Assembly (NCBI RefSeq): GCF_001949145.1
Contig: NW_019091372.1
Coordinates: 1,960,515-2,024,514, forward strand
Length of the DNA stretch: 64,000 bases
Reading direction: 5' to 3'
Source of the DNA: Acanthaster planci
Lineage: Eukaryota > Echinodermata > Asteroidea > Valvatida > Acanthasteridae
Each line of letters starts with the position of its first letter. Position 1 is the first letter of the stretch. Below are positions 33,375-46,410 of this stretch, piece after piece. Below the pieces are notes generated by a model that saw only the letters and a list, made by a program, of their open reading frames with translations, searched no databases and was not told where the DNA came from. The translations under genes and the position numbers were made by a program.

Positions 33375-36300
33375 AGTCACCAATTGGCAATGTTTGTGCA
33401 AGTGGAATCCTCCTAAGATGGTGTCCGTGTTACTTAAAAGAAAATAAAAGAACCAAAAAAAAAATGCGATTTATTCTGCAATATGATGTTTGACGATGGA
33501 ACTTATCTCAGGTTAGTCCATGGACAGGGCCCTCAGCTCTGCAGCTTGGACAACTGGGCACTTGCTCCTCTCTGATTTCAAGGGCTGCCATTCAAAACTG
33601 TTTTCAATGCCCCGGGCAAGGCTTAAATTCTCTATCTTAAGGAGAGGAAAATTGACGCATCGGTCCCAGAGCGACTTGTCATGAGGGTGATCACAGAAGT
33701 ACGTGTACTCCCGGGCAGCGGGATGCACCTCATCTGACAAATAAGGCCTTCTCAGTTTCTAAAATCCACGCCTCTTTACTGTCGAGTGCACTGCTGCAAT
33801 GTCCACTCCCATTTTGTGTTCTATCCCGCAGGACAATTTCAGTCCCTCTCAATTTGCCGAGGAAGAGTCAGCAACACCGTGAATTCGATGAATAATTCCC
33901 AAACAAATATCGGTCATGCCGCGAATACTCATTTCCAGATGTGACAATCGGTATGCTGGCCTAGCTGTTCTGTGGTTTCAGAAGATAATGCCTCGGCAAA
34001 AATTTCCCCCTCCCCTCCTGGGGGGGAAATTCAGCAGCTGAGATGATCAATTCAGTGATGCTTTTTCATGCCGACATTCAAAAAGGAAAGGCAGGCACTA
34101 TCTGCATGGTTTCACTCCTTGGTCAATTCTTATTCTGCCCCCGACACGTGGATGCTGTTTGACAAGAATGCAAATGAAGACGGACGTTCAGCTGCAGAGC
34201 AGTTCTCACCATCCAACAAAAATAATGTCATGAACTCGGCGAGTAGAGTGAACTCCACGAGTAGACATCTATGCACATTGTGTGACACACAAGCTAGGCT
34301 TGTTTTTTTTTCCCCTTTCTAATCCCGCTGAAACACCGAAACATGTAGAGCAGGCTACCGGTAGCGGGAGAGAGTGAAAGAGGGACACTCGATGCCTGTG
34401 AGCACTCGGGGATAAGTCTGCTCAGGCCAAGCACAACGTAGCGAGCGTGAGCCAGACGCACGTGTCTTATTACACTGCACCGCTAACTTGTACATATTGT
34501 GCACACAGCCAATATCAGTTAGTGCCGCCCCACCGCACGGATTGCGGGGGGGGGGGTTGGCAGTTGTTGGTCGGCAGGATACATGTCCAATGACCGGTGA
34601 CTCGGCAAGCCAGGAGGCCGTTTCTATTTTACATGCAACTGAGGGTCAGCCCACGGATGCGGTCACCGGCCGCGGCAAGGGAGTTAATGCACTGGTCATT
34701 TCACGGCAACGGGAAGATGACTTCTCATCTTGATTAAGATTTGATGCAATTTTTTTCAGTCAGGAGCATGCTCATAATGTTAGCACACTCAAATATAATT
34801 AGACTGAGTATCTATAGAAAACAGTTTATGCTCAGAATCTCATTCCTGAGGGAAATAAGTCAACTATTTTTAAGCCTTCGTTAGGTTAGTTCTGAACTTT
34901 TTGATTATCATTTATTGGGAACTGAATACATAAATTAGGCCACAAAATTTGCTGAATTTTTCCAATGCAGCAAGAAATTGCCAGGATCATGACAAATAGC
35001 AAATGCAACTAAGGTCATTACCGTATGCCAGATGCACGCTAAGCAAAAATGAGCCGAGAACCAGTTCAAGCGCATCTCATGGCATTTGCAACGGTAACTG
35101 GTTTTTGGTTTAAAACATGCATACATGTACATGTACCCCTGTACATTTGCTGTGATTGGAAACAAGTGCATGTGCTCAGCAGGTCCACAGAAATTGCCGT
35201 CAGAAAAACCAGTCCTGCTCAAGCATATCCAAAGGTTGTGTCCAAAGATTGTGGCTGTATGAAATTGTATGAAATGAAATTGGATGAAATTGAAACAACT
35301 AACCAGCAGTTCAAGACCTGTGTGGCAATGTCAGCCACTGCCAGTTGGGTTTGGACATGGCTATATGCACGCATACACTGTAGTACATTGCATAGCCGTT
35401 GTTTACACATGAATACAAGCATATCGGAAAGAATTAAGATTTCTAAGGAGGAATTGGGACTTGTATATAAATTGGACGTCGTGAGTTTGTTATTTGCTCA
35501 ATGTAAACATGGAGATTCTATACTTGCACTGGGTACATATTCTGCACAACGGACATCAAAGACCACCTCCATTTAGATGTTTTTAAAGATGCCCCTTTCC
35601 CAAGACCCTATTGCCACGATGCATATCATTCCAGATGAAAGGATTTCTTTGGGGACTTCAGGAATTGCGACAGCTCTCCTCTTTTCTTTTTTTTTTTGGA
35701 AGGGGGGTCCTGAATAGATGAGGCAAATGAATGAAAAAGCGTGTCATGGACCTCATTTGTTCCGGTGCGCTGCCGGGAAAAATGGAATTACTCGGCAATA
35801 AATAGAAATGGCGACGAGGGGAAAGTGAAAAAAAGGAATTCAGCCCGTCTCTGAGTGACAGGCAAACAAAAGAAATCAGCAGTGGACTGAAGCACAAAGA
35901 AAAATCGGGTCCATTCAAAGATGGAAAGTTTGAATGGAGTTTTGAAGTAGTTTGGAAAATTCAGGAGTTCAACTGCAACACTTCTCTGGCCCCCAATTCA
36001 CACAACCGACAGCTAAATCAAATAAAAATTCTTGGAAATTCTAAATGGGCATGTCATGATGAAATTTCGTTCATGAATATGTTAAAAAAAAAAAAACTAC
36101 CGTTCTACTGTCCACTGTCAAAGTATTCTGGTTTCCCCATGAATTCCCTGTCCACAATGACGTCTGGGGATTCAGGTACGATCCTGAATTCAAGTTGGTA
36201 ATTATGACGGCATCGTGCATCGTGAAAAGCTTCATGTCAGGATTTCATTCCCAGCCCTTTTTAATCCCCCCTTCACCCCTCCATCTCTCTCCATTTTTCT

Positions 36301-38130
36301 CTGTCATAACTATTGATTTAGCACGGCTGACATTTCGCTTGCCTCGTCCAAGTGGACAGATAAAATATGAAATGTGCGTGCACATCACGGTCTTCGGGGG
36401 GGGGGGGTTCGGTGAGCTTCTTCATCTTCAAAAATAAAGTCAGTACAGGCACAGAACTACAACCACACACGGATGACCAAGGTTTATAATTTATCATTTT
36501 ATGATGAGAATCAAGGGATTTGATTTGATAAAACGTATTTATTTTTACAAAAAAATTATTCAAGAGGATTTACAAGTACTTTTTAGGTAGTTATTTGGCG
36601 CCAGTGTACAAAAATATGCTATACACCTGTACATCTATGTACAAGTGCATGGACTCATTTATGGATTACATGCACGTACATGCAACCGCTGCCTAACGTT
36701 TCTGTTTTACCGGTACAATCCATACCTCCGAGTAATGACAAGAATGGGGCTTCATCTGATGAATTAAAAGGTCCGGCAAATTAAGGACGGAGCAATTAAT
36801 TGAAAACCAGCTCCCCTGTTTATCTGTCGATAGGTTAATGGTGATACCGTATACATGCAAGACTTATGGGAATTGGGCATCACCGCTCGCTGTCCCTGTA
36901 CCGGTAAATACATACATGTATGGGTCTCTTCTCTTTCTGTGAAGTTGGGGGCACGCTTGTGACCCTAGGACGTGCTTGTGGAGGGCAGGATGGGGTATAA
37001 GGGGTCACCAGTAACAAATGAACTACATGTTCCATATTATGCTGGTTGTCACTTTTCCAGCTCTTCCAGGTGCAGGTCCAGGAGGAAGGGGATAGGCTAG
37101 GGGGTCAAATGTCCCCCCCCCGCTCTATTCTGACACCCCCTTAAAAACGAATAAACAAATCAAAATAAAAATTAAAGTAAAAAGAAGATGACATCCCGTG
37201 AGGTTCATTATTTGTACATCAATAACAATATAATGCATTCCTGTGTGTCTGCCTCTCCATAAAACCCAGGCTTTTAAAATAATCTGCGGGGCTTGATCCC
37301 CCCGCAGAAAAATTCCGGAATCTGCCTCTGTTGTTTTAGAATTATTCAAAGCATTTTGAAGTTATTCAGAGTGATCCTTAGAAAACCAGGTTCCACATGT
37401 AACAAGGACCCCCTACCACTTTCATCAGTTTTTTGTGACAAAAGCATCTTTGGCACCAAGTTCCTCCCCGATCTCAGACCCCAACGCGCCATCCTTAACC
37501 CGTCGCAGGAAAATTTCAATTTAATTCTGAGAACTTTCAATGATCTGGTTGTTTTTCCTTTGTCGATGCCGATTTCAAAGGTCCAGAGAGCTCATGCTTG
37601 TGTGTCAAGCGTACGGCAGACTCCCGATGCACTTTTGCTATCAATTAATCGGTTCAAGTATATGGCGTTGCGGTTTATCATTTGATTAGGTCACACTGAT
37701 GCTTGAAGCGTGACTTGCCATGTCACGGACCTAATTAGACGGGTACACACAGGTGTGATGCTGCCAGCCAGAAGCTCTACAATGAATTACGCGATGGAGA
37801 TCAAGGGAATGCTGAACTCGTAAAGCTCAAGAGAAGCAAAAAAGTACAATGGGATGAACCCAAGCAGCCCCAGTGCCTCCTAGATTCGGTAGCAAAAATA
37901 AAGCGACATTACTAACAAGGCGCCACGAACACACACATACCTGTTTTACATACAAAGTGTGGACATTCCTTTGTTCTCCTGTCGTTAAGGAAACTTGAGG
38001 AAAATGCTCCTTTTTCTCCAACTAGGATAACTCCTTTGAGCGGGATTTTTGATGGTGATTTCCTCTTCATTTTGCCACTGATAACCTTGACCCCAAAATG
38101 CCTCTGTAACTGCTTTTCAGAGCGGGCAAA
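33375..38130. other. Non-coding stretch, no gene seen
   Basis: No exon was recognised. The 175-codon plus-strand frame at 35049-35576 has no domain signature. AT-rich motifs such as AATTAATTGAAAACC and TTATCTGTCGATAGGTTAATGG near 36795-36842 could be homeodomain- or GATA-type sites but are unproven. Confidence 0.45.
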
Positions 38131-38164
38131 GCATTGTGTGGACGTGAGAAAGTCCACACAATGC
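38131..38164. repeat. Perfect 13-bp hairpin
   Basis: GCATTGTGTGGAC (38131-38143) pairs exactly with GTCCACACAATGC (38152-38164) around the loop GTGAGAAA. A second TGTGGACT...AGGTCCACA hairpin follows at about 38180-38209, and GTTGTGGGAAATATTTCTGTCCCCACAAC-type pairing at about 38286-38315. The set resembles the hairpin at 17592. Confidence 0.8.
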
Positions 38165-38699
38165 ATCCCACCCTACATTATGTGGACTTCTTTTGTGCAG
38201 AGGTCCACACTATATATGCCATGCCTGCACACTTGTTCTGTTAAAAACTATATACAGGAACCGCTAACATGCTGAAACACAGATGTTGTGGGAAATATTT
38301 CTGTCCCCACAACTGTTCCCCTTGACCAAAGAAAAAGCCACGCCTGGACGCCATAACATCCTGGGCACATTCACCCCCAGATTCCATACACTGTCAAGTT
38401 TCAAGTGCATTTGGGCGTTTCAGCAACCCTGAACAAACATGTGACCTGTGCACGAATGTTCTGCCACCTCAATGAAATGACTTCTGAAGCCGCAGCTGAA
38501 TAACTAGGCTACGGCTAGGAGCAATGCATCGGTTTCTGGAAGCCACAAGCTAGCCAAAACGTAGCCACTTCCCAAATGACACAAAACACAGTAAAGCCAG
38601 TGTTTCCCGTTATAAACTTCGGCAGTGTTTCAACCCCAGTGAAAAGGCTCGTGAGCTTAAACTTGAATAGTTTGAATGAAACAGTAAACACTTAACCCT
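38165..38699. other. Non-coding stretch with further GTCCACA/GTCCCCACA words
   Basis: Apart from the related hairpins at about 38180-38209 and 38286-38315, nothing was recognised. Confidence 0.5.
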
Positions 38700-38742
38700 A
38701 ACACTCCTCAATCCTCCAACAGGTGAAGGATTGAGGAGTGTT
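38700..38742. repeat. Perfect 16-bp hairpin
   Basis: AACACTCCTCAATCCT (38700-38715) pairs exactly with AGGATTGAGGAGTGTT (38727-38742) around an 11-nt loop. The stem is too short for a microRNA precursor. It may be a regulatory palindrome or a remnant of an inverted-repeat element. Confidence 0.85.
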
Positions 38743-41700
38743 TTAATGTTCAAGCAAAGTTGCTATTCCCGTTTTTGCAGTCAAAAATGGAAGGAATAAC
38801 AGTTTCAGTGTTGACAAACTTGACATTCAAATGGGACACTGATACATGTTTCAAAACAGAACTCATGCTCTGGTCTGAATCCAGCGACAACCTCCGCACT
38901 GATACACATCAAGAACAGACTGTGGAATGCTCAAGGCACAGCAAAAATGTAAAAGCCATCAAGGAAATATGTGCGCCATCACCAGATTCATCCACACTGC
39001 TCCACCTGTTCTCCCTAACCCTAAACCCAGACCACAAGGCCATCGATATCCCTGAGATTGGTGGGTTAACCCACCTCGGAAATTACCTGGGTAAGTGGCA
39101 TTTTGAGGCAGTTAACCCCGAGAATTTCTAAACCTGAGAAGTGCAGTGTGAACGCTCCCATTTACCCGGGTAATCTCAGTTAAATTTTTCGATAACCCTG
39201 AGACAACCCGGGTAACAGCGTGGTGTGGAACCTGCTTTGGTTACCACACAGAGTGACAATGTATGTATACAAACCGGATCGAGGTATGTGCAACTCCATA
39301 AAATGAATTACCTCAAGTGGGGGGGGGTTACTTGTGTCTTCCTACCATAACAATCACTGCAATAGTGCGTAACAAATATGTTTGTGAGCCAATAATATAA
39401 ATTTATCCTGACACAAAGTCCAATAAACAATAGTAACCGTAGTCCTGATATTATTCATTCAGTGTCCATGTACAACGTTAATAAATTTCCACAATGCAAA
39501 CGTACTAGCATGCCAGCCTTCTTGCTGAACTTGAAGGAATTGGGAAAACAGGACAGGTACAATGTGTGGCCGTGTCTGAATTCCTTGGCTACAACCTACC
39601 TATTTGGCACGAGTCTATGGTAGTGGCTGCAGCCAGTTTTCCATAGAGTCATGTGTAATTTCAAGCCACAGCCGAGTGATTCCGACGTGGCCTACATGCA
39701 CATGTGTGCAAGCTGTTACAAACACAGGACAATACACACGTACTGCTATGTACTGTATTAAGTCTGTACAGTGTACGTACATGTACGAACCAGGATTTCT
39801 TTCAATGATGGAAGCGAACGTTTATGATTCACTCCAGAACAATCGTCCAAATTGCCTTTCATACTGCCTTTTTACTTACGCTCTGTTAAAAATGCTGAAC
39901 ATATAGGGGGGTGGTCCTAATTGCCTTTCAATAGCCAAGGCCAACGCAGCATTCTGCCTGTCACTTAATGGCGCTACTGGAAAAAACATGGGCAGTTTAA
40001 TTAATGGAAGCAGGAACGAGAAATGTCAGAAACAATACAGATACAATGTACAAGACAACACCAAAAAAAAACCAGGTGAAATCTTGGCAATATGCCAGTG
40101 ACGAAAACTGGATAAATTTGACTGAGGCAGTATGCATTTCAAATATGGGGGTGGGATTGAATGAAAGTAAGATGTAAATTAAAAAATCAACAAGACCTTT
40201 GTACTGTGCTTTACTCTGTGCATTTTGTACATTTGCGGGTTTGTTTTTTTTCTACAACACTTTTTTTCTTAGGGAGGGGGCTGCACATTAAGAGTTGAAT
40301 GCTGGCAAATTTTATATATGCACTACAGCTATAACAATGTACATGTATCTAGACTATAACGATGCATGCATCGTAGCTCTGACTGGAAGGCGAACATGCA
40401 TGCTGGGGTGGAGACTAACCACTCAATGTGCACCACGATCCAGGTCCCGGAGAAAAAAGTGGGGCATGTCAAACAGTGCCACTCACGCACCCATGATAGG
40501 ATGGGCAAGATTCATCGATGGGAAGACGTCGGAGAATACTGACAACAAAATTTTATTTCTGAATCCCAACATCATTGGTTCAGGATGTCAAATACTCGGC
40601 ATGACAGGTGTACAAGAACATGCACCTCGAGACAGTGGGTTTCAAACCAAAGATAGTTGGGCCGAATCGCCTATCTCAGAGTCTGGTCTGCACTTCAGAC
40701 AGCTGCCAAGGCTTGGCAATACGCCAGCCCAAAGCACAAACACAGACTCGGGAAAATCCGATTGTTGGGGGAAAAACAATTTTTCTTTCTGGAGTGCGAC
40801 GAAGTGGATAGGATTCAGTGCCGCAGATCAATTGGCCACAAAGTCTCGAGCCGAGGATTTTTCCAGGAATTATCAGGGTCACTGACACGGACATCCTGAA
40901 CGCTGGACACCTGTTCATCGTAACTGCCGAAAGAATCAATTTGTGTGCATCTGTGTTCCAGTGTCTGGGCATTACCTCTTGACCGACTACATGTACATGC
41001 ATTTCCAAACCTGTTTGCTGCAAAATCTACATGTATGTACATGTACAAGTCCATACATGTACTTTGATGAAGAGAGTTGATTCAAAGCCCAGCAGTATTG
41101 CGTGCAATACACTGTATACCTCAATCTCTCGCACCGTGCAAAAGAAAACTGCTCAATGTCAAAGAGGCGAGAGTTGGTTGGCATGCTGTCTTCAGAATAC
41201 CTGGAAACAATCGGCTGTTGACACTTGTCCGTCATCAACAAAGTCTGCAACAGACAATGTCGCCTATCAAGTCTGTTTCATCTTCAACTTCGGCAGCAGG
41301 CGCTCGCGACAACTGTGCCATCTACGGCTGCAGCAGAAGATGCCCCTCCCTCCCACAGTCCATCGGTGCAGTCCTCGCTTCCGACTCTGATTGGATCAAA
41401 GACTAGCAAAATTAGGTAATAAAGTTACGTGCTCCTCCAAGCGCGATCATCTTGTTCCTCTATTCATTTCTTTGATTATTTTTGTCTTCTTTTTTTTCTC
41501 CTGTGACTGTCTGTCCTGCAGATGTAGCCAGGGAGATGCCAACTGGTTTAATGAATTATCAAGGTCAAGAGCAGACGTCAATACTGTCTGTAACGGTTGT
41601 CTGTGTGTGTGCGTGTGTAGGCGTTTGCCAGGTGAAGCGTTACAACAGATGCCGAGCGATGTCTCGGATCTTGGATGACAGGCTCAGACAAAAACACAGG

Positions 41701-41850
41701 ATGCAACTATCGATTACACCTGGACTTAATTGATATTGTCGGTTGGCAATTAAGCCCGGTTGCAACATAGAAATATCAATGCCTGACATTTCCCGCTCTT
41801 TCTACGATTTACAGATACTTTTCCCTGGAACAGGATTTCATATGATAGAC
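38743..41850. other. Non-coding stretch, no gene seen
   Basis: No exon was recognised. Near 39050-39210 several TTACCYGGGTAA-like words in both orientations suggest a decayed foldback element. The 196-codon plus-strand frame at 40295-40885 looks like chance. Confidence 0.45.
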
Positions 41851-41853
41851 TAA

Positions 41854-42122
41854 GGCCGTGTCCGAAACGGGCTTTCAAGGCTACGGCTAGGTCTATTGTC
41901 TACGCATCTCTGCACATTTCCAATGGACGGAAGACCTAGACCTAGCTCTGGACAACAGATTCGGATGCAGCCTAAGTTTGCCCACAGCCACGACTCAGGC
42001 TGCATCCAAATCCGTTGTCTAGAGCTAGGTCTACCGTAGGTCTTTACTCCATTGAAAGTGTGCGGAGACGGGCAGACAATAGACCTAGCCGTAGCTCTGG
42101 AAAACCCGTTTCGGACACGGCC
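41854..42122. mobile_element. PIF/Harbinger-like foldback MITE (269 bp) with TAA target duplication
   Basis: The element is one long inverted repeat. The left arm GGCCGTGTCCGAAACGGGCT is matched by the right arm, which on the minus strand reads GGCCGTGTCCGAAACGGGTT, and similarity runs inward for over 100 bp through GCTACGGCTAGGTCTATTGTC to the words GGATGCAGCCT, leaving a loop near 41966-41996. TAA lies directly outside both ends (41851-41853 and 42123-42125). A 3-bp TWA duplication is the mark of PIF/Harbinger elements. No transposase is encoded. Confidence 0.88.
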
Positions 42123-42125
42123 TAA

Positions 42126-45100
42126 CTCTGCCACAAAGTCACAACACCCCAAAAACCTGCTACTGGTACACGTATATCCTTTATCGTATGTACCGCTACA
42201 TGTATGAAGGCAAAGTTATTTCATCTTCCCTGCAAAATCCTCTGTCACCGGTACCTGCTCTGCCACAAAGTTCCCAAACAAACACTGTACCTCCTCCTTA
42301 TCCCCCTTTCCAGGGAGTAACCCGCCAAAAATCTTCCTTTTCCCAAGGCTGGCTTATAAAATATATACACTGTACCCCTTCCCAATGTAACTTCTCATTG
42401 CAGGTGGGCCCAGGTGTCACAGGCCCTGCAATATTTATGGACTCCACGGTCGACTGGAATCAAATGGCAAGGACGATGAGAGATGAACGCATGAGGATGT
42501 ACAGGTGCAGGGAGGTGTGAATGCCACCCCTCCCCCATACACAGGGGCATCGGTGGGGTGGAGCCATGGGACACAAAGGGGGATACTGACCCTTTGAAAT
42601 GTTCCCTATTGAACGTCCTAAATGTCCTAAACATCCACTGTCTTACTGGTCCCAGCTCACAAGCCTTAATGGGAGAGTTTGAGACACTTGGTGTCAGCGA
42701 ACATTCTGGTCCTTTTTACCAGTTCGGAGCATGCATGCATAGTTTTGGGCCTGCGTGCATAGTTCCGAGCATGTGCAATACCTTGAAAAAGGACCGGCAT
42801 GTCTGCTGCCACCAGCATCTCGAAGTCTCCCATTGCTGCCTCAAAACGAGGATAATGTCCCGCAGAAATGCCACATTTAAAATGCAGTAAATGGCAGTTT
42901 GTCGAGACATGAGTTTGCTGCGATCTGCAATCACCACTCAACATTGTACCAGAACAAGGAGCAAAAAACTTAAATATATGTTGGATCACCATCTGTATGT
43001 CTCTGTCCTTAAGCAATCCACTTTACCGCAATTTCCTTGATCGCCCTTTAAAGAGGCGGACAGCTTGGAGCTGTTGACTAATACTCCGACGTACTGTACT
43101 CAACATTGCTTTGATAGTCATGGCCCAAATACGCAAATAATTGGTGCATAAGCGCATGGTATTAGCCCAAGGAGAATGATCAAATATTAAATGCGGGTCC
43201 AATAACCTCTCTCTAGAGTCTCTCTAGCATCAGGAGGCCTGGTTGCACAGAATAGGCATGCATCGGTAGATGTACGATATACTTCAGTACAGCCCAGACA
43301 TCTCAAAAATTAAACACGCCCCTGAAAGGAAATACTTCACCGATGTTGAAACCAGGCATGAATGCCAAGAAATTTCCAAGCAGTGAAATACACCATCATT
43401 AGACTCCTCACCCTAAAGTTGGATCCAGACTAGGGAGGGGAAAAATGAATAAATAACATCAAGGATTAGCGTTATCTGCAGAAATTTGAGCTGGAACGAC
43501 AATGCCAGCTGGCGGGCTTCCGTCACAGATTTCTCCGGGATTACCATTCTCCTGTTGTGGTACTCGCCGTTCATCGGTGACGTAGAAACGGGGGAGTTCA
43601 CATGACAATCATAAACACTGCAGAGCAAGTTGAGAGATTCCAATTGGTTGACAGGTGGGAGATGTTTAAAAACTTGTCTACGACTGGTGAAAAAGCTTGT
43701 GTAGTCCCCCCCCCCACTGCTCGAGAAAGGTGGCTGCCGACGTCACAGGCTCGCACCTGTTCTTGGGAAGAGGCAAGGTAGAAATTGAAGCATTCCATCT
43801 TCTTCAGAATGGCCCCAATGCGCACCCGAACCAATTCAAATAAGGAGGTGAAAACTAATGTGTGGAAACATCACATTGACACCAAATAGCTTTGCCAATA
43901 TACAGGCACGAAACAAGCTTGTGGAAAGATCTACCGTCGTTGTTACAAAATAAGGACTACACAGGTGTTGAAATAGAATTCTGTATAGCTATGCGGGCCA
44001 AAATGTTACGAAGGGCAACATTTTTGTAGCAAGGCCCTGACTAACAAGACTAGTACCCAGACACTCTACATTATATACCCACTCAAAAATGGCAGATACT
44101 GGGACAGTAAACTGGTTCCGTACTATTAGTTTAATCCAAATTGGATCATTCTCCCTCAACAAGCAACGCAACAAAGTAGACAATGTTCTGCTACAGACCT
44201 GAGTAGTCACTGATTTAATTCACATTGCAATGATGTTGTGAGTGTAGACCTTTAACAAAAACGAAATAACCACAAACACAAAGTATACAAACATATCTTG
44301 AGCACAGTGCATTTACATCACACCTGTGCAAGTACGGGCATCATCCGTTTGGATGGGCCTGTTTTGGGCCCACGGTAATTGCTGGTGCAATTAGTCGGCG
44401 AGGTGATTAATTCTGTCACAAGTGCTTGCACGAAATTGAAACAAAGCCCTTATAACAATTGTCGGTCATGCCTTGGAAATGGCAGCCCGCTTAGAAGGGC
44501 TGTGTTGAAGATTATTGTTTTCCATACTCAAATATTCGAATGCAAAACTCATGAAAACAAGGAGAATTTCCTTTTCTTAATGAGAAAAATCTCACTATGG
44601 AGGCTTGAAAGCAGCTGATACGCCCCACAGTCCAATATAGAATCCATCCTAGAACATGGAAATAACATTAACAGAAAATTCTAACGTGTCAAGATAGTTC
44701 CTTTGTAATAATGACGTATTGAGACAAACTTTGTAGAAATAAAATGTGATAAAACCTTCATGACAATATTTCAAATGAAATAAAAGTAAGAAGCTGACTA
44801 TAATATATCATTGTATATTTGTATTGCAACTGATTTTGTCTGTGGTCTGATCATCTACTATCTGCTGGCCGGTACAACCAAATATTCGATAGAATTGAAG
44901 GTCAAATATTCAAATTGTCAATCATTCAAATTGACTCAGTCCTACGGCAAAGTGGCCAATTAAGCCTAATTTTTATTGAGCTACAAACGTGAAATGTACC
45001 CTTGCTCCCTCTACACCAAAATCATTTTTAAACCTACATGTCCCTGAGCATAATAATGTGAATGATAAGAAACTGACGCCGTAATTTTCTGAAAGGACGG

Positions 45101-46335
45101 CCACCTTATCGGAAATTTCATCGCCAAACTTGAAACACTCAATGTGCAAACCACACAGCCAGTAGTGGAACTTCTGATCATTCAAAGTGGCCAAACATCT
45201 CTTTCATCAAAAAGCAGATACCTATCACGAAGGAAATCACACCAGATCGTGCTCTTAAGACAAACTGAGCTGGCATGGTGTGCACTCCAGAGATGGAGGT
45301 CACACTGACCAATTTGCTCCATTCTGGTATTAAAATTAAACGTACAATTTCTTGCATCATTTGTCTCAAAGCCGGCTAGATACAAGTCATTATGAAATCA
45401 CTAGACAATTTACATGTAGTTGGTAACCAGTCTTCAATTAGCAACCACCTACCAGTACAAATACAAGTAGCTCCAACTTGGATATTTGTGTTGGGACTGA
45501 GCCAACTGCAATATCCATTTGAAGTGCTAAGTGAAACAGAGCTGGGAACCGGTGAACACTAATCATAAACCACATACACATCGTTAAGCTGGTAATCGAC
45601 TGGCTTTGCACTAAAAGGTCCACAATAGTGCACAGAAAATTCTCAGTCTTATACTCCTGATAAATGCAACGTCGAGTTGTTTTTATCTAGAATGGTGTTC
45701 ATCACGGACAAAAATGACTTTTTACTAAGGCACAATAAATCAGACTTTCTGATCAAAGACAAAGACCCAGACAGTCTACAAAGTCCACCTGAGAACCTTT
45801 CAGTCCGAAAATGGCATTTTAAGTCAGAGATGGAGTGCGACTTTCTTCCCACTCACTGGCAAGGGACCTCTTTCTGTTATTGAACCGTGTGCTTACACTC
45901 TAACACGTCTGTCCATAGACTCTGTCGATTAATCCCTCAATACAAGCAGGATAGTGGGTGGTAGACCGGCCGGGCAATTTCCTCGCAACAACAGAAGGGA
46001 TTTTTTTCTTTGCTTTTCTTTTTCTGAGACTAGAAATTGTCAAAAATCCTTGAGGATTTACTTGCATTTTTGCAGCTTTGCCTGTCCGTGTTTTTTTTAT
46101 CTTCCAGAGTGTCAGATCCTGACACAGAATACCTGGCATTTAGACGACGGCTGCAGTTTGTCCGTGCTGGTTAATGTTAGAATGCGCACAAATAAACCAC
46201 TTAAAATCTCAGTGCCTTGTAATGCATGCCATTAATACTCAAAGATGCCACTGACTTTAATATTCAACTGCTACGGGTATCCAGCCCAGCTATTCATTGT
46301 TTGCACTGCCGAGTGCCTGTGGGAAAGAAACAGGT
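42126..46335. other. Non-coding stretch, no gene seen
   Basis: No exon was recognised. A G/C-homopolymer near 43709 and several AT-rich motifs with TTAATT words (44385-44410) are all I note. Confidence 0.5.
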
Positions 46336-46410
46336 TGCATGGGAATCGAACCCGCGACCTTTTCCTCACCGGTCCTTGCTATCAACTTCAATAAGGAAAG
46401 CCTTTTCTAA
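46336..46410 (-). mobile_element. tRNA-derived SINE relic
   Basis: On the minus strand GGTTCGATTCC (46352-46342) is a perfect tRNA B-box, preceded by GGTCGC and by a weak A-box-like TAGCAAGGACCGG. The spacing between the boxes is too short for a normal tRNA gene, and no acceptor-stem pairing is evident, so a SINE or tRNA pseudogene fragment is preferred. Confidence 0.5.

Noticed and set aside
35049-35576. 175-codon plus-strand open frame
   Set aside because: No family resemblance. The repeated ATGAAATT words at 35266-35300 produce a spurious helix-like stretch.
38131-38164. microRNA precursor
   Set aside because: The stem is only 13 bp and does not extend. Animal pre-miRNAs need a longer imperfect stem.
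39040-39210. Foldback element around TTACCYGGGTAA words
   Set aside because: The inverted words are short and their borders do not define a single element or target duplication.
40295-40885. 196-codon plus-strand open frame
   Set aside because: No domain, and it begins in an ACATGTAC-rich low-information region.
46336-46410. Functional tRNA gene
   Set aside because: The B-box is perfect but A-box spacing and acceptor pairing are not tRNA-like.
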